From assembly GCA_963971405.1 (NCBI GenBank), contig OZ020484.1:41500770-41564769 (forward strand): a stretch of DNA of 64,000 nt, given 5' to 3'. The translations under genes and the position numbers were made by a program. The stretch comes from Psococerastis gibbosa. Its lineage: Eukaryota > Arthropoda > Insecta > Psocodea > Psocidae. Under the pieces are notes generated by a model, which was not told where the DNA came from, did no database searches, and saw nothing but the letters and a program-made list of their open reading frames with translations. Numbering within the stretch: position 1 is the stretch's first letter; every line of letters begins with the position of its first letter. Of the stretch, positions 1-12,372 are shown one piece after another.

Positions 1-475
1 GATGTGATATTAATTACCGCTGTCTCCTTTGTTTGCAATGTAAAATATTAAGCTGGTATTGAAAGTTCTGACAAATTGAATCACAATTTAATTTATCAGT
101 ACGCATGTCTTGAGGGCTTCTTGGACAACGACAACAGTGCCAGTATGCCGGATAAGCAAGCTTAATTTTCCATGGTTGACATTATTTTGCAAGAAGTACG
201 AAGCAAGGCACGACAAGAAATTTTACTTCTCGCCCTGCGCGAATCGCTATAGCACTTACTTAGAAGCTCGAATTACAACTAGTATGTAAACCCTAATGCA
301 GGTACATGTGTGCCTCCTGAAGTCTAGCATGTCGGCGACTACTTTAAGCGGTACCTACTCATATATACTCATACTATAGACAGACTCAGGGATACTACTC
401 ACAGATACTCAAATATTTAATTATTGTAATCATGCAACTATGATAATTATTCTAATTATTAGAAGCATTGGCGTA

Positions 476-846
476 AATATGGGGTCCTGGGGGGGCTTAG
501 CCCGTTGAAAAAGACGTTATGGAGGCTAAAGGCATATAGTATCCACAATAATGAAAGGGAAATTAATTCTTAGTATGCTTATTTTACATGAAAAAATCAA
601 CATATTGACCAAGTATACTTTCACAAAAAATGTACTAAGTTACTCAAAATGCTTAAAACACCAATACTTCAGAGCTATTTTTTCCAATTTTTTCTCCGGG
701 GGAGAAAGAAACCCGAGTTCTCCATGGTATAATATGCGTAAAGCCTCACTAATTTTGGCTCATTTATCGTTTTTTTTTCTCGGGGGGATCAAAGTCTTGG
801 GGTCCTAAAGCCCCCCCCCCAGAATTTTTGGGAATTTACGCCAATG
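476..846. mobile_element. Non-autonomous hAT-like element, 371 bp
   Basis: The ends cattggcgtaaat and atttacgccaatg are exact inverted repeats, and the 8-bp sequence attagaag lies on both sides (468-475 and 847-854). An 8-bp target duplication is the rule for hAT elements. Runs of G and C sit just inside each end; no coding capacity. Confidence 0.8.
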
Positions 847-2080
847 ATTAGAAGTAGAAAGTTGACAAACATCAGCAATAGTCTTCTTCTTCTTGAACGG
901 TTGGTTGGTAGCAACTCACTGCACATCGTTCTCCAGCTATTAGGGCTATTAGGCATAAATAAAGACCCGTACTAAAAAAACTGTCTCTGAAGTTCTTATA
1001 GGGCTTCGCCGTATCTTCGGAATATAAGAACTGGCAACAGAACTGTACAGAACAACTGCAATATCTGTGCAGTTATATATGCGTGCCATAAAGGGGCATT
1101 GAAAAAGTGAAAGAAACGGCATGCCTCCGTTAACAATCTCTTTCTAGAATTTTCTATTGAATTAGGATAAATTAAGCAAAACGACATAAATTAAACATAT
1201 CTGGAGCAGAGTGTTACAAATTACGATAAAACTTGTGTAAGTAGTGGAACTGTCATATAAGCAAGCCTACGTTCAATCCAGCCTCTTCGGTATACATAAA
1301 AAAAGTGACAGTATATACCTACAGTTACTATTTATATTTAATTTATTGGTCAGCTTCCATTCCAGTAATTACAGCATATGCGACAGACTTTTTGTCATTC
1401 AGGTTGATCTCTTAATAGATGGACCTGTTTGAGAGAAACTAGCGGAGAAAAAAAAATGTGGAAAATATTTCGAACTCGTTTTTTATCTTCACAAGCGTTA
1501 TTACAAAAAATTGGAAATGGCACGTGAAGTGATAGAGGGTCCACACTCATGTCTCTTGTCCACTTTTTCTGGATGTTGTATAGCACAAGCACATGGGACA
1601 TGCCTAGGGTTACCAGATTTCAGAAACCTCAATTCCTGACACCTGCTGAACCAAAGTATCATTCAATATAGTGTAAATTTCCTTCTGAAGTGTCACATAA
1701 TATGTAGTGTAAATTTACTTGTGCTTTTCACTGTTAAAAACTGCTATACTTAAATTAAAATAAATAAAACAAGCAATTTTATATATTGTAACATAAGTTC
1801 CCGCCAAATTTTGAATTAAATTCAAAGCGCGAAAAAGTTTTTCATTTCAGTAAAAATCTTTAATTCACATTTTTAAAGTTACGACGAAACCCTTTTTTTC
1901 ATTTATTTGCATAATTCTCGCAAATTACCTGACATTCACCCAGCAATTCCTGATGACATTCCTGACGGCAGCCTGAATGCCTGACGTGAGGTAACCCTAA
2001 ACATGCCAGACAAACGCAATTTTCCCCTACGAATGAAAATAAAGTATGGTACCAATTTGGGTTGGACATGGGTTCCCTCC
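847..2080. other. No gene recognised
   Basis: AT-rich sequence. Short open frames only, without codon bias or splice context. No repeat family seen elsewhere in the window. Confidence 0.5.
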
Positions 2081-2083
2081 TAA

Positions 2084-2234
2084 GGCGCCCATTCCACATA
2101 CGTCAACCGTCAATGAAAAATTGAAAAATGACGTAAATTGACGTGGTAGCAGAATTTTTAGTATGTCCTTAATGTCTGCTAAAACGTCATTTTTCAATTT
2201 TTCATTGACGATTGACGTATGTGGAATGGGCGCC
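2084..2234. mobile_element. TAA-flanked palindromic MITE, arm type ggcgcccattccacatacg
   Basis: A 151-bp near-perfect palindrome with TAA on both sides (2081-2083, 2235-2237). The centre carries the asymmetric core gtagcagaatttttagtatg, which is shared by other members here. The 3-bp TWA duplication fits PIF/Harbinger, but no transposase is in the window. Confidence 0.85.
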
Positions 2235-2699
2235 TAAAGCCAATACGTGTTTTGAATTACAAACATGATGGGCTTCGTCAGCTAGGGGCAGCTCCCATGG
2301 GATGTAAAAAATAAACAGAAAAGTAGATTCGCTTGTAAACGAGCTTTTTGCAATGTTTTAGTACAAACAACCTACAGTTCGTAACATATTTAGGTTCACA
2401 TAATTATACTGTATGTATAGCCAGTAATGTAAATATGGCCTATACTTTTACCCCGCACCCACTCTCGGCTCTCTCCCAGTCTGAGAGCTAACTTGATTAC
2501 GATGGTGATATTCAAATCATAATAATAACAATAATAAACGTCTTATATTTACGGGGGGCGACTTACGACTAGAAAGCCATATTCTGTCTAACCCACGTCC
2601 AAAAAACAATACAATGTCTAATACACAGTAAGTAGCTAACAAAACAAAAAACAACAGTATGTTAACTTAAATAATCTTAATCTATAAACGCTAAGGATA

Positions 2700-2965
2700 G
2701 ACGATACAAGACCCCTAATTACCTCCATTTCGGCGAGAAGAGCAAAATGGATGGGTTACATGATCAGACAAGAAGGACTCCTAAGCACCATAATAGAAGG
2801 CACAATCGAAGGCACCAATGCAAGAGGGTGACCAAGGACGGCGTACGCAGAAGACCTCAAGAAGGATATGAGATGCGGAACCTACTTTGAACTAAAGAGA
2901 ACGGCCCAAGACAGGGAGGAGTGGAGAAGGAAGTGGAAAGATTTGCTGCAAACCAATCGCTAGAA
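2700..2965 (+). pseudogene. LINE reverse transcriptase C-terminus, degraded
   Basis: The translation across frames contains RARWMGYMIRQEG, IIEGTIEGTN and REEWRRKWKDLLQTN, the usual end of RTE-like LINE proteins (RxxWxGHVxR, then GRPRxxW, then dREeWR). It has a stop after NARG. Relic only. Confidence 0.6.
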
Positions 2966-3774
2966 TGAAACCAAAGAAGAAACGCTTATAAAAATTTATT
3001 AAAAACAATATTCTTATTTAATTGTAGGAACGCCAGTCCCGCCAGTGCCGGTGGCATTCAAAAGAAATATAGAACTGTTTGAATATACGGTATAATTAGG
3101 GTTGAAATTTATTATGGCGTCCCAACAGGGTTGGGGTTAAATACACCCCTCGTACCGCCACCGTTTCAAATTAATTGGACCTCCCAAAGTCCCAAGCTAT
3201 CATTAAAACGAAAATTTACTTCATGTAGTGTTGTTTTTGACAAGGCCCATTGTAATGCATCAATAGAGCTTTGAATACCTTTTGACCTATTCCGTTCGAA
3301 ATGGTGTATTTTGTTGTGAGATTCCAATGAAGTTATGAAATTTTATTTATTTTAACAAAATATACCGGTACGATTAATTAATTAATATTTATTTATTTAT
3401 AAATTAAAGAAGTTAATTGGGACTTGGTTTTTCAGTACCGTATAGAAATCAGTGGCGGATTTACCAATGGTAATTGGTAAATGCCTATATCGACGCGCGC
3501 GGAGAGTCCGTTAAACGCTATTTCTTATTATTGTTATTATAATTATTTATTTATTGGTCAAAGACGTGGCAGATGGCGCCAACAATTCAAGAAATATCCT
3601 TGACGGGAGCGAGTGCCACGCATAGAACCCAAGACACTACCATTGGCTGCACCTACAGTATAAGACGTATACAACGAGTATAAGCGTCATATTTGCATGA
3701 TTTCCGCAGCACATCTTACCATGCTGTAGGTTCAAAAAGGTTCAGTAAAAACATTTTGCATCTACTACTGTGTG
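2966..3774. other. No gene; fragment of a hAT-type left end
   Basis: cagtggcggatttaccaatg at 3451 equals the left end of the element at 12373, but no right end follows. The sequence gacgggagcgagtgccacgc near 3600 is echoed near 52890. Confidence 0.4.
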
Positions 3775-3995
3775 TCGGTGACTCATATCTGTATTTGGAT
3801 AAGTCGAGCTTTCGCCTGTTTCATTGCGTTAATATGGTAAGCATGGCTCAGCTTCTCCATAATCGCTAGTGGCCGGTGTAGGTTGACATCGAGGACCTAT
3901 ACCAGTTTGCAAATGGTCACAAATTCATAAGGAAACAATACAAATGATGCCCGAAATCCATAGGGTCGTTGGCATTGGACAAGAGACCAATGGGC
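3775..3995 (-). repeat. Dispersed repeat, family E, copy 1
   Basis: ctttcgcctgtttcattgcg, ggccggtgtaggttgacatc and aatccatagggtcgttggca define a family of about 230 bp found seven times here. No terminal repeats or coding frame seen; probably a SINE or a piece of a longer element. Confidence 0.65.
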
Positions 3996-4729
3996 CACTA
4001 AGTAAGTAAGCCTAGTTCCATAAAAAGTCATTCAGAACATTATTACTACTACTACTACTACTACTGTGCGTCGGTATTGGCAAAAATCTAAGTGGGCGAC
4101 GATGACAAAGATGAACGGGAGGCCATTGACAAGCTGAAGCTGTGGAGTCCAGATGGCCAATTAATATCCCGCGTAAAATGCAACTAGGCGACCATATTTT
4201 GCAGGGCTTCCAACATATCTGGGGGTGTATTATCTCCGCCAATGAGATCTTGTTCTCCCACGGTGGGCATTCTTTTGCAAAGAGGTTTTCTTTATTAACT
4301 CCGTACTTATCTGTAGACGCCTGCTCAAGGTCCCTCGATAAGATGAAATGGCGACGAATGTTTCTTGTCTGAACGCCGAACGCTCCAGGACTGGACACTG
4401 CGAGAGTTCTACCGGGTAGAATCTACCCAGCTCGCGGTGGCAAAGGCCTGCAACACTCTAGCAGCAGAAATTGGGCCAAGAGCCCTCAGACGCGGCTTCC
4501 AAGAAAAAAGTACAAGAGATACTTTTAGATTAGGAGCAATTAGCCCATAACGTTTCCTGTGGCCGCCCCAGCACTGTTGGCTGAGACGGCGACAGCTTAG
4601 TTAGATGGATGTCGCATCTATCTTTTTTTACTATGACTCGTACCCTAGACAGGTTTTTTAATTTTTAATTAATGCTGTAAAATGGGACAAACATACGTAT
4701 TGTATTGTATTGTTACGGTCAGAATAGTC

Positions 4730-4980
4730 CAGTTGGTACTTGGTGTAGAGCAATGAACAATAAAAGTAACGGAAGGTCGAGGTTCGAGACATCGGTACAA
4801 AAAGGGAAAAATTTTTGCCGGGCCTATATACTCTTATAGGCCAACCATTTAGATGGCACCAAATTTCAATGGCCGCGTACCTTTGCCGAAATGGGAAAAA
4901 CACAGCTGGAAAAGTTAACAATGAATAAATAAACCTATTTAGTTTGGGAAGGGATCGCCATGAAATAGGGAGTATAAATC
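4730..4980. repeat. Possible SINE with B-box-like sequence
   Basis: tggtgtagagcaatgaac and ggtcgaggttcgagacatcg have the spacing of A and B boxes. No second copy recognised in the window, so the assignment is weak. Confidence 0.35.
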
Positions 4981-5270
4981 GTGGCGGATAAATCGATTTA
5001 TGTCCCACAGTTTATGAGGCGTCGCCCAGTCGAAGTAGTCGAACTCTCGTGGAGCCAAAGCAATAGTGTTACTATTATCTGGTCTGGAACCATGGGCTTC
5101 GGATTCTGGAACTTGTCGTTGGGCACCCTTAAATCCCATAAAGAGCTTAAGTGCAGCCTTATCAGAATCAGTGTCTGGCCAACGCCAACCTCCTGTCTGG
5201 GCCTTTTGTGTTTGTTTTTGGCACATCATTTTAATTGAAGACGATCTTTAACTGTATCTTTTGTAGTTAA

Positions 5271-5653
5271 GACTGTACAGCCCGTAGGAAATTGGTAGCC
5301 CGAAACTTAATACTTTTTATTTTTTATTTAATTAATTAAGCATGTTATTAAAGATTTGGCTCATTAAAGTTGTAGAAGACTACTTCATGCATCATATAAT
5401 AAGGTATTTTTAGTTTTCGAAATTGTAGTTTTTTATAAAATCGATAATACGTGAAAAGTTATTGTTAATAAAATATTTGCATGTTTATGAAAAAACTAAA
5501 AGTTCGAAAATTAAAAATATCTTATCATTTGATGCATGATGTAGTCTTCTACAACTGTGATGAGCCAAATCTTTACTAACATGCTTAATGAATTAAATAA
5601 AAAATAAAAAGTATTAAATTTCGGGCTACCAATTTCCTACGGGCTGTACACTC
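5271..5653. mobile_element. TTAA-flanked long palindromic element, copy 1
   Basis: 383 bp. TTAA stands at both edges (5267-5270, 5654-5657). The two halves are nearly complete inverted repeats, from gtgtacagccc at the ends to ataagatatttttaat-like sequence at the centre. TTAA target duplications are typical of piggyBac-type transposons; no coding capacity. Same family as 45661-46037. Confidence 0.8.
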
Positions 5654-7560
5654 TTAACACTTGCAGATGATTATTAGCCCTATCTAATAACAGTGGCTAC
5701 CCTATGACGGATAAAAATAGGAGTTTTTGCCTTGGCCTTGATCGCGGAATATTTGAAAAAACCGCCGGTTTTCTCTGATTTTAGGACAAGAACTTAAAGA
5801 GCAGAGAGAATGGAGACAATGTTCATGACCAATTAGACAAAGCAGCGTCGTACATATCCAACCGATGGGACATCATGATAACACCGGGTGAGGCCCTATT
5901 TGGCCATTTGATTAAATAAACAACAACCATAGGTCACTAGGCCAATTATCCTTTATGAGAGATATACACCTAGAGGTCTAAGATTTTTTGGAGGGCGGGG
6001 GGGGGGGGTGTTAGTTTGAAAAAGGTTTGCATTATATATATACCAATTACCATGACATTGTTATTGTATAGTATATTAACATCGCCTGTTTATTATATAC
6101 TACAACCGATCATCGATCTATCCAGTGCAGAGAAAATCGAGGCAGTCAAAATTCAACCCTAGGAACATTATTTACCATGGATCTACAGAACTCATATAAG
6201 TATCTATTATGGTACCTACAGGCTATACTAATTGGCAAATAGGAAAGCATGTATACCTACGTTTTTACTCGTACCTACCGATTCTTTTCTTCTGCGGCAC
6301 AGAGTACAAGATAATAATAATTCGTTTAATTCAATCAAATAAACAATGGTAAAAATTACAATAATTGTAGGTTGCCAAAAGCCCAATGCCATTTAGGGAT
6401 CACCTAGAGTGTAAGAACTCTTAGTATTCTGTATTAAGACCAGTTGAATAAATATAATCTTCAAATAATACTTTTATATAATTCTATTCTTATATTGTAC
6501 ATCCTCCATCTTGTGCCAGTGGCGCCACCCCGCCAATATTCAAATCCTTAAATTCTGCAGCTCTCAGTATCGCATACACTGATACACATGGTAGATTATA
6601 ATTTTTTTCGACGGATGGGGCGGACGAGCTTCCCATTAAAAACTATAGCCACTATAAAAGCTACTGCTCCTGTCATTGCAGATCATTACGATTAATGAAG
6701 AAGATGAGAAAAGAGAGACGGCAATGTTTGTTGTAAGACTGGAAAACAAGGTTGCGTATAGAGACAAAGAACTTGTTGTATAACATGGGGCAGATAGCAT
6801 GCGATAATGGAACGAAATAATTTATTCGCGATCCACTCCAACAGGCCAGTCTTGATGAAGGATGGCGCCGATACATGTTCTACCTACGTGCAAGCCGTTG
6901 TCCATTATAAAAAAAAAAATGTTTTGCTCTTGAGGTTTTCTTGTTTAATTTTGCAATTTAGTATATCATATGTATATTTAACTGACTTAGACCGAAGAAG
7001 TCATCCTCCTCAAGAGTCAGGACATTATTTGTCTGCACTCGAAAATAAGGAATGAAGAAAAATCTGAATTCTGGACAATATAGGTTCGAGTCCCGTATTG
7101 TCTAGACTTTCTTTTGGCGTAGTGGATATATAATACCTATACAGCCACTTCCATTCTGTTGGTTTTCCCTGTTTACAGGCCTATTTCATAAGGCATTCCC
7201 TATTTTCGGATATAAACCGTTTAAAAAGATGAACTGTGGGCAATTAACACACAAAAAAGCTAATAAAGCATGAGGGCTGACGAAAAATGGCTATAAATAA
7301 TATCAGGTATAAAAAAATAGGTAGGCCGATGCAATCATCCCACGCAGGGCCGTGAATTTTGTAGTATGAGGCCATGAGGCTTGAAGATGAAAATGGCGCC
7401 CCTTTTCGAACGAGACAAAAGTAGGCCTACCTTTATGTAAATTATAAAAATAAAATAAAATGTAATGAATATCAATGTGCAACTTTTTCGGAAGAGAACA
7501 GATAAATGAAAACAATAATTTTTTTGTGGTTTCCTTACTTCTTCTTAATTTACAAAGTCA
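5654..7560. other. No gene recognised
   Basis: AT-rich, with a G run at 5998-6009. A B-box-like ggttcgagtcccg at 7084 has no A box at the right distance. No coding region supported. Confidence 0.45.
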
Positions 7561-7568
7561 CAGTGGAA

Positions 7569-7644
7569 CAAGGCCGCATAGCCAGGGGGGGGGGGGGTTC
7601 ATATCTGATTCCCCCCCCCCTTAGAAAATCCTACCTTGGCCTTG
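7569..7644. mobile_element. Very short hAT-like element, 76 bp
   Basis: Ends caaggcc and ggccttg are inverted repeats, flanked by cagtggaa and cactggaa (7 of 8 bases equal). A long G run and C run fill the inside. Its size makes it less certain than the other elements. Confidence 0.45.
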
Positions 7645-7926
7645 CACTGGAATAAGCTTCCGCAACCATTACAATCTGAAATTTGCCCTCTATTCTAACA
7701 ACTAAGTTTTGTCCACATTCACCCGTATTTACGGTAGTAATAAACTTAATCATAAAATATTAGCTGTGGTACCCTTTACTTCCAAGTCCCATGGGACTTC
7801 GCGACCGGTCCAATATATAGATGATCCGCATGATGTTCGCTGTCTCGCCGATACCGGTAGAACTTGTAGTGCTTTCCTCATTAATTGAAAATTATGAACT
7901 TGGAAAATGCTCCGCACAACAGGTAA

Positions 7927-8354
7927 GGCGCCCATTCCACATACGTACAATGTCAATGAAAATTATGAAATTGAAGGATATTTCAATTTCTCATTGATGG
8001 GGGCCATTCCATATGTTTTTCAAAAATTGACAATTTTCAATTGAAGCGTATGCGCCAAATTTTTGAAATTTGTTTCTTGAAATTGTATTTGTTTTCTTCG
8101 TCGCCTTATTATTTAATCCTTATTATAATTTTTATGCAGAAATGCTTTCTTTTTAGAGAAATCAATTAAAATAGTTGTACTTGTCATATCACATGACGCC
8201 ATTTTTTAATTTTAGATTGTTTGTTTCATTGTTTGTGATTTTACTCTATTATCAATTGATCATTGATCAATTTTAACAATGGCATAGAGTAAAATTGAAA
8301 TGCCCTTCAATTTCATAATTTTCATTGACGTTGTACGTATGTGGAATGGGCACC
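7927..8354. mobile_element. TAA-flanked MITE, composite
   Basis: Outer arms ggcgcccattccacatacg with TAA on both sides (7924-7926, 8355-8357). Between the arms lies extra sequence, including a stretch ending atggcatagagtaaaa that matches the inner module of the composite elements at 8664 and 24556. Confidence 0.7.
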
Positions 8355-8663
8355 TAAGGAATGGTACCAACATAATGGACCTTGACGTATTACAATGATC
8401 ATGGTCGGCCTGCACCATTACCATCACAATAAAGATCACACCGCCCACCCGAGGGAGTTACCTGATCAAAAGAACCTCTTAAGGTCCATCGGTATCGTGA
8501 TATATGGGGTTTACTCTCCTTTCTTCGTGTCATGTATACTTGTCCATAAGACCATGCTTCTTTGGGTGTGGTTTTGCAATAATTAACTTGTTCTTTTATG
8601 CAGACGCGACTTGCTCTTGTTGATTACTTTATTGTCATGCGAAGCATATGGTCTCGGCGATAA

Positions 8664-9047
8664 GGTGCCCATTCCATTGACCGGCTAGGGCTATTTCCAA
8701 AAACGGTGACGTGGTAGCAGACATTGAAGACTTAGGTAGCGTTTCCACCGATTTCGCATTGCTTATTGCAAATGACATTGCCGGAAATGTTTGTTTTTCT
8801 TTTTATAGAAATCTATTAAAATGTTTGTACTTAACATATCCCATGACGCCATTTTTTAATTTTAGTTTGTTTGTTTGTGATTTTACTGTATGATCATTGA
8901 TCAATTTTAACTATGGCATAGAGGAAAATAAACATGTCCGTCAATTCTGCAATCCGAGGTCGGTGGAAACGCCACCTAAGTCTTGGATGTCTGCTACCAC
9001 GTCACCGTTTTTGGAAATAGCCCTAGCCGGTCAATGGAATGGGCACC
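8664..9047. mobile_element. Composite TAA-flanked palindrome, copy 1
   Basis: Outer arms ggtgcccattccattgaccgg, TAA at both edges. After the core gtggtagcagacattgaag and cttaggt comes a second palindromic module (8736-8976) with its own end repeats gcgtttccaccg/cggtggaaacgc. The outer arm returns inverted after it. Confidence 0.82.
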
Positions 9048-9349
9048 TAAGGGTTTGCTCGCGTTTGATCGCACGGGTACAACGGTATTCCACTGATATA
9101 ATTTTTTTTTTTTTTTTTAAAGGGGAAAAAGAATTGTAGAATTTCCTGTTCTTATCCGATTCCATAATCCCATTTGCAACTAATGTATAATAACCTACCT
9201 ATCAAAAATAAATCTATTATGGCATTAGTGCCCCCTCCTTATCCCGGGAATCAATCCTGCTATACTTACTATATGTTTCACCAGCACTAAAACTTTTACA
9301 CTGAATGCTAAATGACGTAAAGCTTTACTAAGTTATTTTTATTCATAAT

Positions 9350-9738
9350 GAGTGACAGTAAGTACGTAGAAAAGTGTTACCATGAAATTAAATACGTTCA
9401 ATTTTCTTATGTCATTAAATAAAATTAATTAAAAATTTGGCTCATTTCAGAGTTGTAGAATAGCCTACTTCGTGCATCATCTAATCAGGTATTTTTACTT
9501 TTCGGTTTTGTATAGTTTTTTCCAAAAATCCTAGAATACGCGAAATTTTAGTCCCCACTGGTTTTTATGAATGAACAAAGGTACCAAAAACTTAATATTT
9601 CCTATTATAGGATGCATGAAGTAGTCTTCTACAACTTACAATAGCCAAATTTTTAATAACTAGTTAATCAAATAAATAATAACAATAAAAACAACCAATT
9701 TTGGTGGTGCTAATTTTGCTACGTAGCATATCCTCTTA
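9350..9738. mobile_element. TTAA-flanked palindromic element, old copy
   Basis: Diverged relative of the element at 5271: the segments aatttggctcat, gttgtagaa and tgcatgaagtagtcttctacaac recur in the same order and inverted. Its left boundary is approximate; the right edge is close to ttaag at 9735. Confidence 0.5.
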
Positions 9739-10465
9739 AGTTAATAAGGAGACTATTGTAATGAAAATGCAGTGGAGACAACAAAACGTTAACAAAAAGA
9801 ACGGGGAAGTAGGCGATACATACCAAATTTCGCCCGCGGGTGTGGATTTTTTTCCTGCTTTCTTGGCCCCCTGCTAGCAGGCTGCAGTTCAGGTATAAGC
9901 ATCAATGGCATCACCGACCTACTACTCCAAAATGCAGATCCAGAGCTCACTAGCAGTGAGTCACTGCCCACCCGGAGATGACAAATTATGAATAATTATG
10001 TACTGAAAGCTAAGCAGCCGGCGCCCGAATGGCGAATTAAAATTGCCGCTTTTAAAATATAGTGCAAGTTTGACTTCTCAGAAGAGTCTGCCTTGAATTT
10101 CAGGCTGATCGTAATTTGAAAAAACCTTTGGGCTAAACGACATGCCAGTACTTCCTACACATCCTACCGCCTAATACTGCATTAATAACCCAAACTCAAT
10201 CAGATAAGTCTTTGAATTGGGGAACTTACTTATAGCCAAAACCATTGATTACCTGCAAAGATAACAAATACAGTATATAGAAATTCTGTCGAAGCGGTTG
10301 ACATAGGGTTCGCGACTACTTCACCGCGCCTTCTCATTTTTAATCATGTGCATTTCCAGTAGGCCTAGTGTATGATTTAAATTTTAAGTATTCAGTATCC
10401 AAAAGTGGGTTAGCTACCATGGTATACCATACCTTCACCGATTCGGAGAAAGTGCATACTGTATT

Positions 10466-11056
10466 CAGTGGCGGCTCGTGGTGTATCAAAATGGTGGGGC
10501 AACGAATTGTAATAAAGTAATAGCATATAACTTACCACTACTTGAATATCAAATAGATTCTTCGGCATTTCGATGTAGCAAACAAGTCTATCACTCGCTC
10601 TTTACATTTTTGTAATATTTGTTTACATTACCCTGCCTGCCCGTTGGGCAGAACCTGACTTCCCTAGTCAAAAATTCTTCTTTGAAGAATTTTATAATAA
10701 TCATCAGTCATGACAAAATAGTGAAACTCTTCTCAAAAATAACTCTTATAATTATGATTTTAAAAAAATACCAATATTCAACGTTATTATCAATACGAAA
10801 CATTTAAAGTCATTTTTGGGGCGCTGCCCCGCTGCCCATGTAAAAATGCATATGGCATGAATTGCATTGCAAGGTCCATAAGAGAAAAGTTGTGTACACC
10901 TTTTCAATGGTGCGAACGATCTTCTTAACTTTTGCCTGACTCGGTTGCCATGGCGACCCGGGGCTAAATTGAAAATTGCCCCAAGTTGCCCAGAGCACGC
11001 ACATAGCATAGCCGAATTGTAGCAGTTGCATTTTTCTTCAGAATAGTATATTATTA

Positions 11057-11089
<33 letters not shown>

Positions 11090-11165
11090 AAGGAAATTGC
11101 TTTGTTTGCCTGTAAAATTATGGGAGGGCTGTAGCCCCAGTGCCCTTATGGACGAGCCGCCACTG
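10466..11165. mobile_element. Non-autonomous hAT-like element, 700 bp
   Basis: Ends cagtggcggctcgt and acgagccgccactg are perfect inverted repeats, flanked by identical 8-bp copies of actgtatt (10458-10465, 11166-11173). An (ATT)n microsatellite lies inside at about 11050-11090. No transposase reading frame. Confidence 0.88.
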
Positions 11166-12023
11166 ACTGTATTTACAATCTACTTATAGGTGCAATAGTA
11201 CAATTCCCAAGAATTTAAGCTCTACCCTAATGTTATTTTATGCTAATATGGCTTATAATAAATGCTATTGAATAAGTTATGTTCATAAAAATCTGGTAGA
11301 GGTATGGTATTGTACTTGTAACGGGTGTTACCCATTCCTCTCTGTCTTTTAGTCTCAACGTAAAAGGCTGACTGCGTTGCAAGTATAAACACCTCACACT
11401 GTTCTCGTCTTCTGAAACATATTTGTGCTTTTTTGGGGTTTGTGTCAATCAATTTTATTGATTTGGTCAAGCCTTTTTTTGTCACATCATTTTTCAAAGA
11501 CACGATGTGTAAGGTAAAATGTATTTTAAAATCTATACTTCACTTATGAAATCATTCCTTCCCTAAAGAAAACTATTAAAAATTGTCCTCCATAAAGCCC
11601 ATTACTCTTTTTACCAAAAATTCTTCCTTTACAGAATATGGGTGTTAAAAATCCAGCACTTTGGTGGAGGGAAGGAATAAATTCATTCCTATCACCATTC
11701 ACCAGCCCAAATTGAGTGGCATACTCAAAAGATGAATACTGATCTGATCCATATTGTGAAATACAATATATATATCCAAGCTAGCTAGGCTACTACCGTT
11801 TCTCTTTGGGTTTTCTTCGTACCTTGCTAAAAAAAAAACAAGTTGCTAGCCTACAACAATGTATTATCCATCCATTTCTATTTGGTTCTGACTGCTTATG
11901 AAAACTTTTAGGCCCGGTACACACGGGTAATTCTCCCAACTGCGATTCACCGGCGTCTTTTCTATTGCAGGGATAGGGCGAAACCACAGAGCCTCATTCA
12001 GAAGATATTTATATGATCTGGCG

Positions 12024-12281
12024 CAGGCACGTAGCCAGGGAGGGGGCTTTGGGGGCTGAAGCCCCTCCCGAATTGTAAAAAAAGGGGGGGAATGATTTTT
12101 TAGTTTATTTATATATGTTCTCGCTCGATCCAGTGTATATACAGTAGATTCGATAGTGCAAGATATTTCCGCAGATTACGGAAGACTTGACCGGGCGTTT
12201 TACTGGGGTTATTCCATACTCCCCCCCCCCCAACCCCCTGGTTAGTTAGCCCTTCCCGAAATAAAATCCTGGCTACGTGCT
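12024..12281. mobile_element. Small DNA element with a 10-bp target duplication
   Basis: Inverted ends around cacgtagccagg and cctggctacgtg, flanked by perfect 10-bp copies of tgatctggcg (12014-12023, 12282-12291). Duplications of 9-10 bp suggest a Mutator-like origin more than hAT, but the family is unproven. G and C runs lie inside each end. Confidence 0.7.
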
Positions 12282-12372
12282 TGATCTGGCGTGTTTAGAG
12301 GAAAACAGGTCGGCTTCACGCCAGCTTCCGCGAAATCAGCAAGAAATCTACTCCTAGCCTTATGTCTTCAAT

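Noticed and set aside
551..808. 85-codon + strand open frame
   Set aside because: It lies inside the hAT-like element 476-846 and has no motif; it includes that element's G run.
4012..4398. 128-codon - strand open frame
   Set aside because: Its serine run comes from a (TAC)n microsatellite, and the rest has no motif, splice context or second copy.
7075..7130. tRNA-like ggttcgagtcccg sequence
   Set aside because: Only a B box is visible; no acceptor stem or A box at the proper distance. The other B-box-like sites (25440, 35755, 39020, 46670, 49740) also lack a full cloverleaf, so I call SINE heads at most.
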